Shown here one piece after another: positions 5,208 to 5,403 of a stretch of 5,403 bases of DNA (within the stretch, counting starts at the first letter, position 1; every line of letters starts with the position of its first letter). The stretch is from an uncultured Chloroflexota bacterium. Lineage in GTDB: Bacteria; Chloroflexota; Dehalococcoidia; Lucifugimonadales; CAJWER01. The position numbers and the translations under genes were made by a program. The DNA lies in assembly GCA_913030785.1 (NCBI GenBank), contig CAJWER010000209.1:1-5403 (forward strand). Reading direction: 5' to 3'. The notes under the pieces are model-generated. The model worked only from the letters and a program-made list of their open reading frames with translations, searched no databases and was not told the DNA's origin.

Positions 5208-5310
5208 TAATCGAACAACGCCTCAAACGTCAATGTCTTCCATTGGGCGGTAAGGCTAGGATGGGGCTCAGCAGTACCAGGCATCTTATCCGAACCAAGC
5301 GAACAACCCT

Positions 5311-5331
5311 CCTGCCGCCAGTCCGGGCAGG
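5311..5331. repeat. Small hairpin before element copy C
   Basis: CCTGCC (5311-5316) pairs with GGCAGG (5326-5331) around a nine-base loop. The outer arms recall the CCTGTCC/GGGCAGG base of the CCTGAG-type hairpin nested in copy A, but the CCTGAG and CGAAGG core is missing. It could be a deleted relic or chance. The rest of 5208-5337 shows no gene. Confidence 0.3.
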
Positions 5332-5337
5332 GATCCA

Positions 5338-5383
5338 AGAGGACGCAGCCCGTTTGGCGTGGGTCTGGGGGTGCCCCCCCAGA
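5338..5383 (+). repeat. Two-hairpin dispersed element, copy C
   Basis: It starts AGAGGACGCAGCCC, one G shorter than copy B, so the first stem (GGAC 5341-5344 against GCCC 5348-5351) has an A-C mismatch and is weakened. The second stem TCTGGGGG (5364-5371) pairs with CCCCCAGA (5376-5383) around TGCC; its sequence differs from copies A and B but the eight pairs are kept. AT-rich AATTATTTTATTA follows. It lies downstream of the TIGR04076-type gene and could be its terminator. Confidence 0.62.
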
Positions 5384-5403
5384 ATTATTTTATTAGGGGC
5401 GGG

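Noticed and set aside
3393..5383. CRISPR array from the repeated hairpins
   Set aside because: The copies are hundreds of bases apart, differ in sequence and have genes between them; there is no regular repeat-spacer pattern and no cas gene.

Overview
The window looks like bacterial chromosome from a GC-rich organism, most plausibly Chloroflexota in the Dehalococcoidia/SAR202 range. That placement is inference. It rests on the bare rsmH-ftsA-ftsZ order with no murein-synthesis genes between, the style of the FtsZ and RsmH sequences, and a neighbouring TIGR04076-type gene. No rRNA, tRNA, CRISPR array, transposase or phage gene was recognised.

Left part (1-3115, minus strand): a shortened division and cell wall (dcw) type cluster. 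Transcription runs right to left through rsmH (16S rRNA m4C1402 methyltransferase), a 154-bp gap, ftsA (membrane tether of the division ring) and ftsZ (tubulin-like GTPase, cut by the window edge). ftsA and ftsZ overlap by one base (TGATG), so they are probably translationally coupled. mraZ, ftsL, ftsI, ftsW and the mur genes are not in this interval.

Middle (3116-4109): about 1 kb with no convincing protein gene, lying between divergent transcription units. Going away from rsmH it holds a triple octamer repeat about one helical turn apart (3291-3324), a CCTGAG-type hairpin (3393-3414), a dense set of nested and adjacent stems that could be a structured RNA (3418-3602), an unassigned stretch (3603-3955), and the first copy of a dispersed two-hairpin element (3963-4031) followed by a pyrimidine-rich tract.

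Right part (4110-5403, plus strand): a MogA/MoaB-type molybdenum-cofactor gene and a TIGR04076-type small protein gene, each with a good ribosome-binding site. Each is followed by a further copy of the two-hairpin element (4770-4818 and 5338-5383). The three copies share orientation and keep their second stem despite sequence change; copy A carries an extra CCTGAG-type hairpin between its two stems. This repeat family, the candidate structured RNA and the triple repeat upstream of rsmH are the least explained parts of the window.
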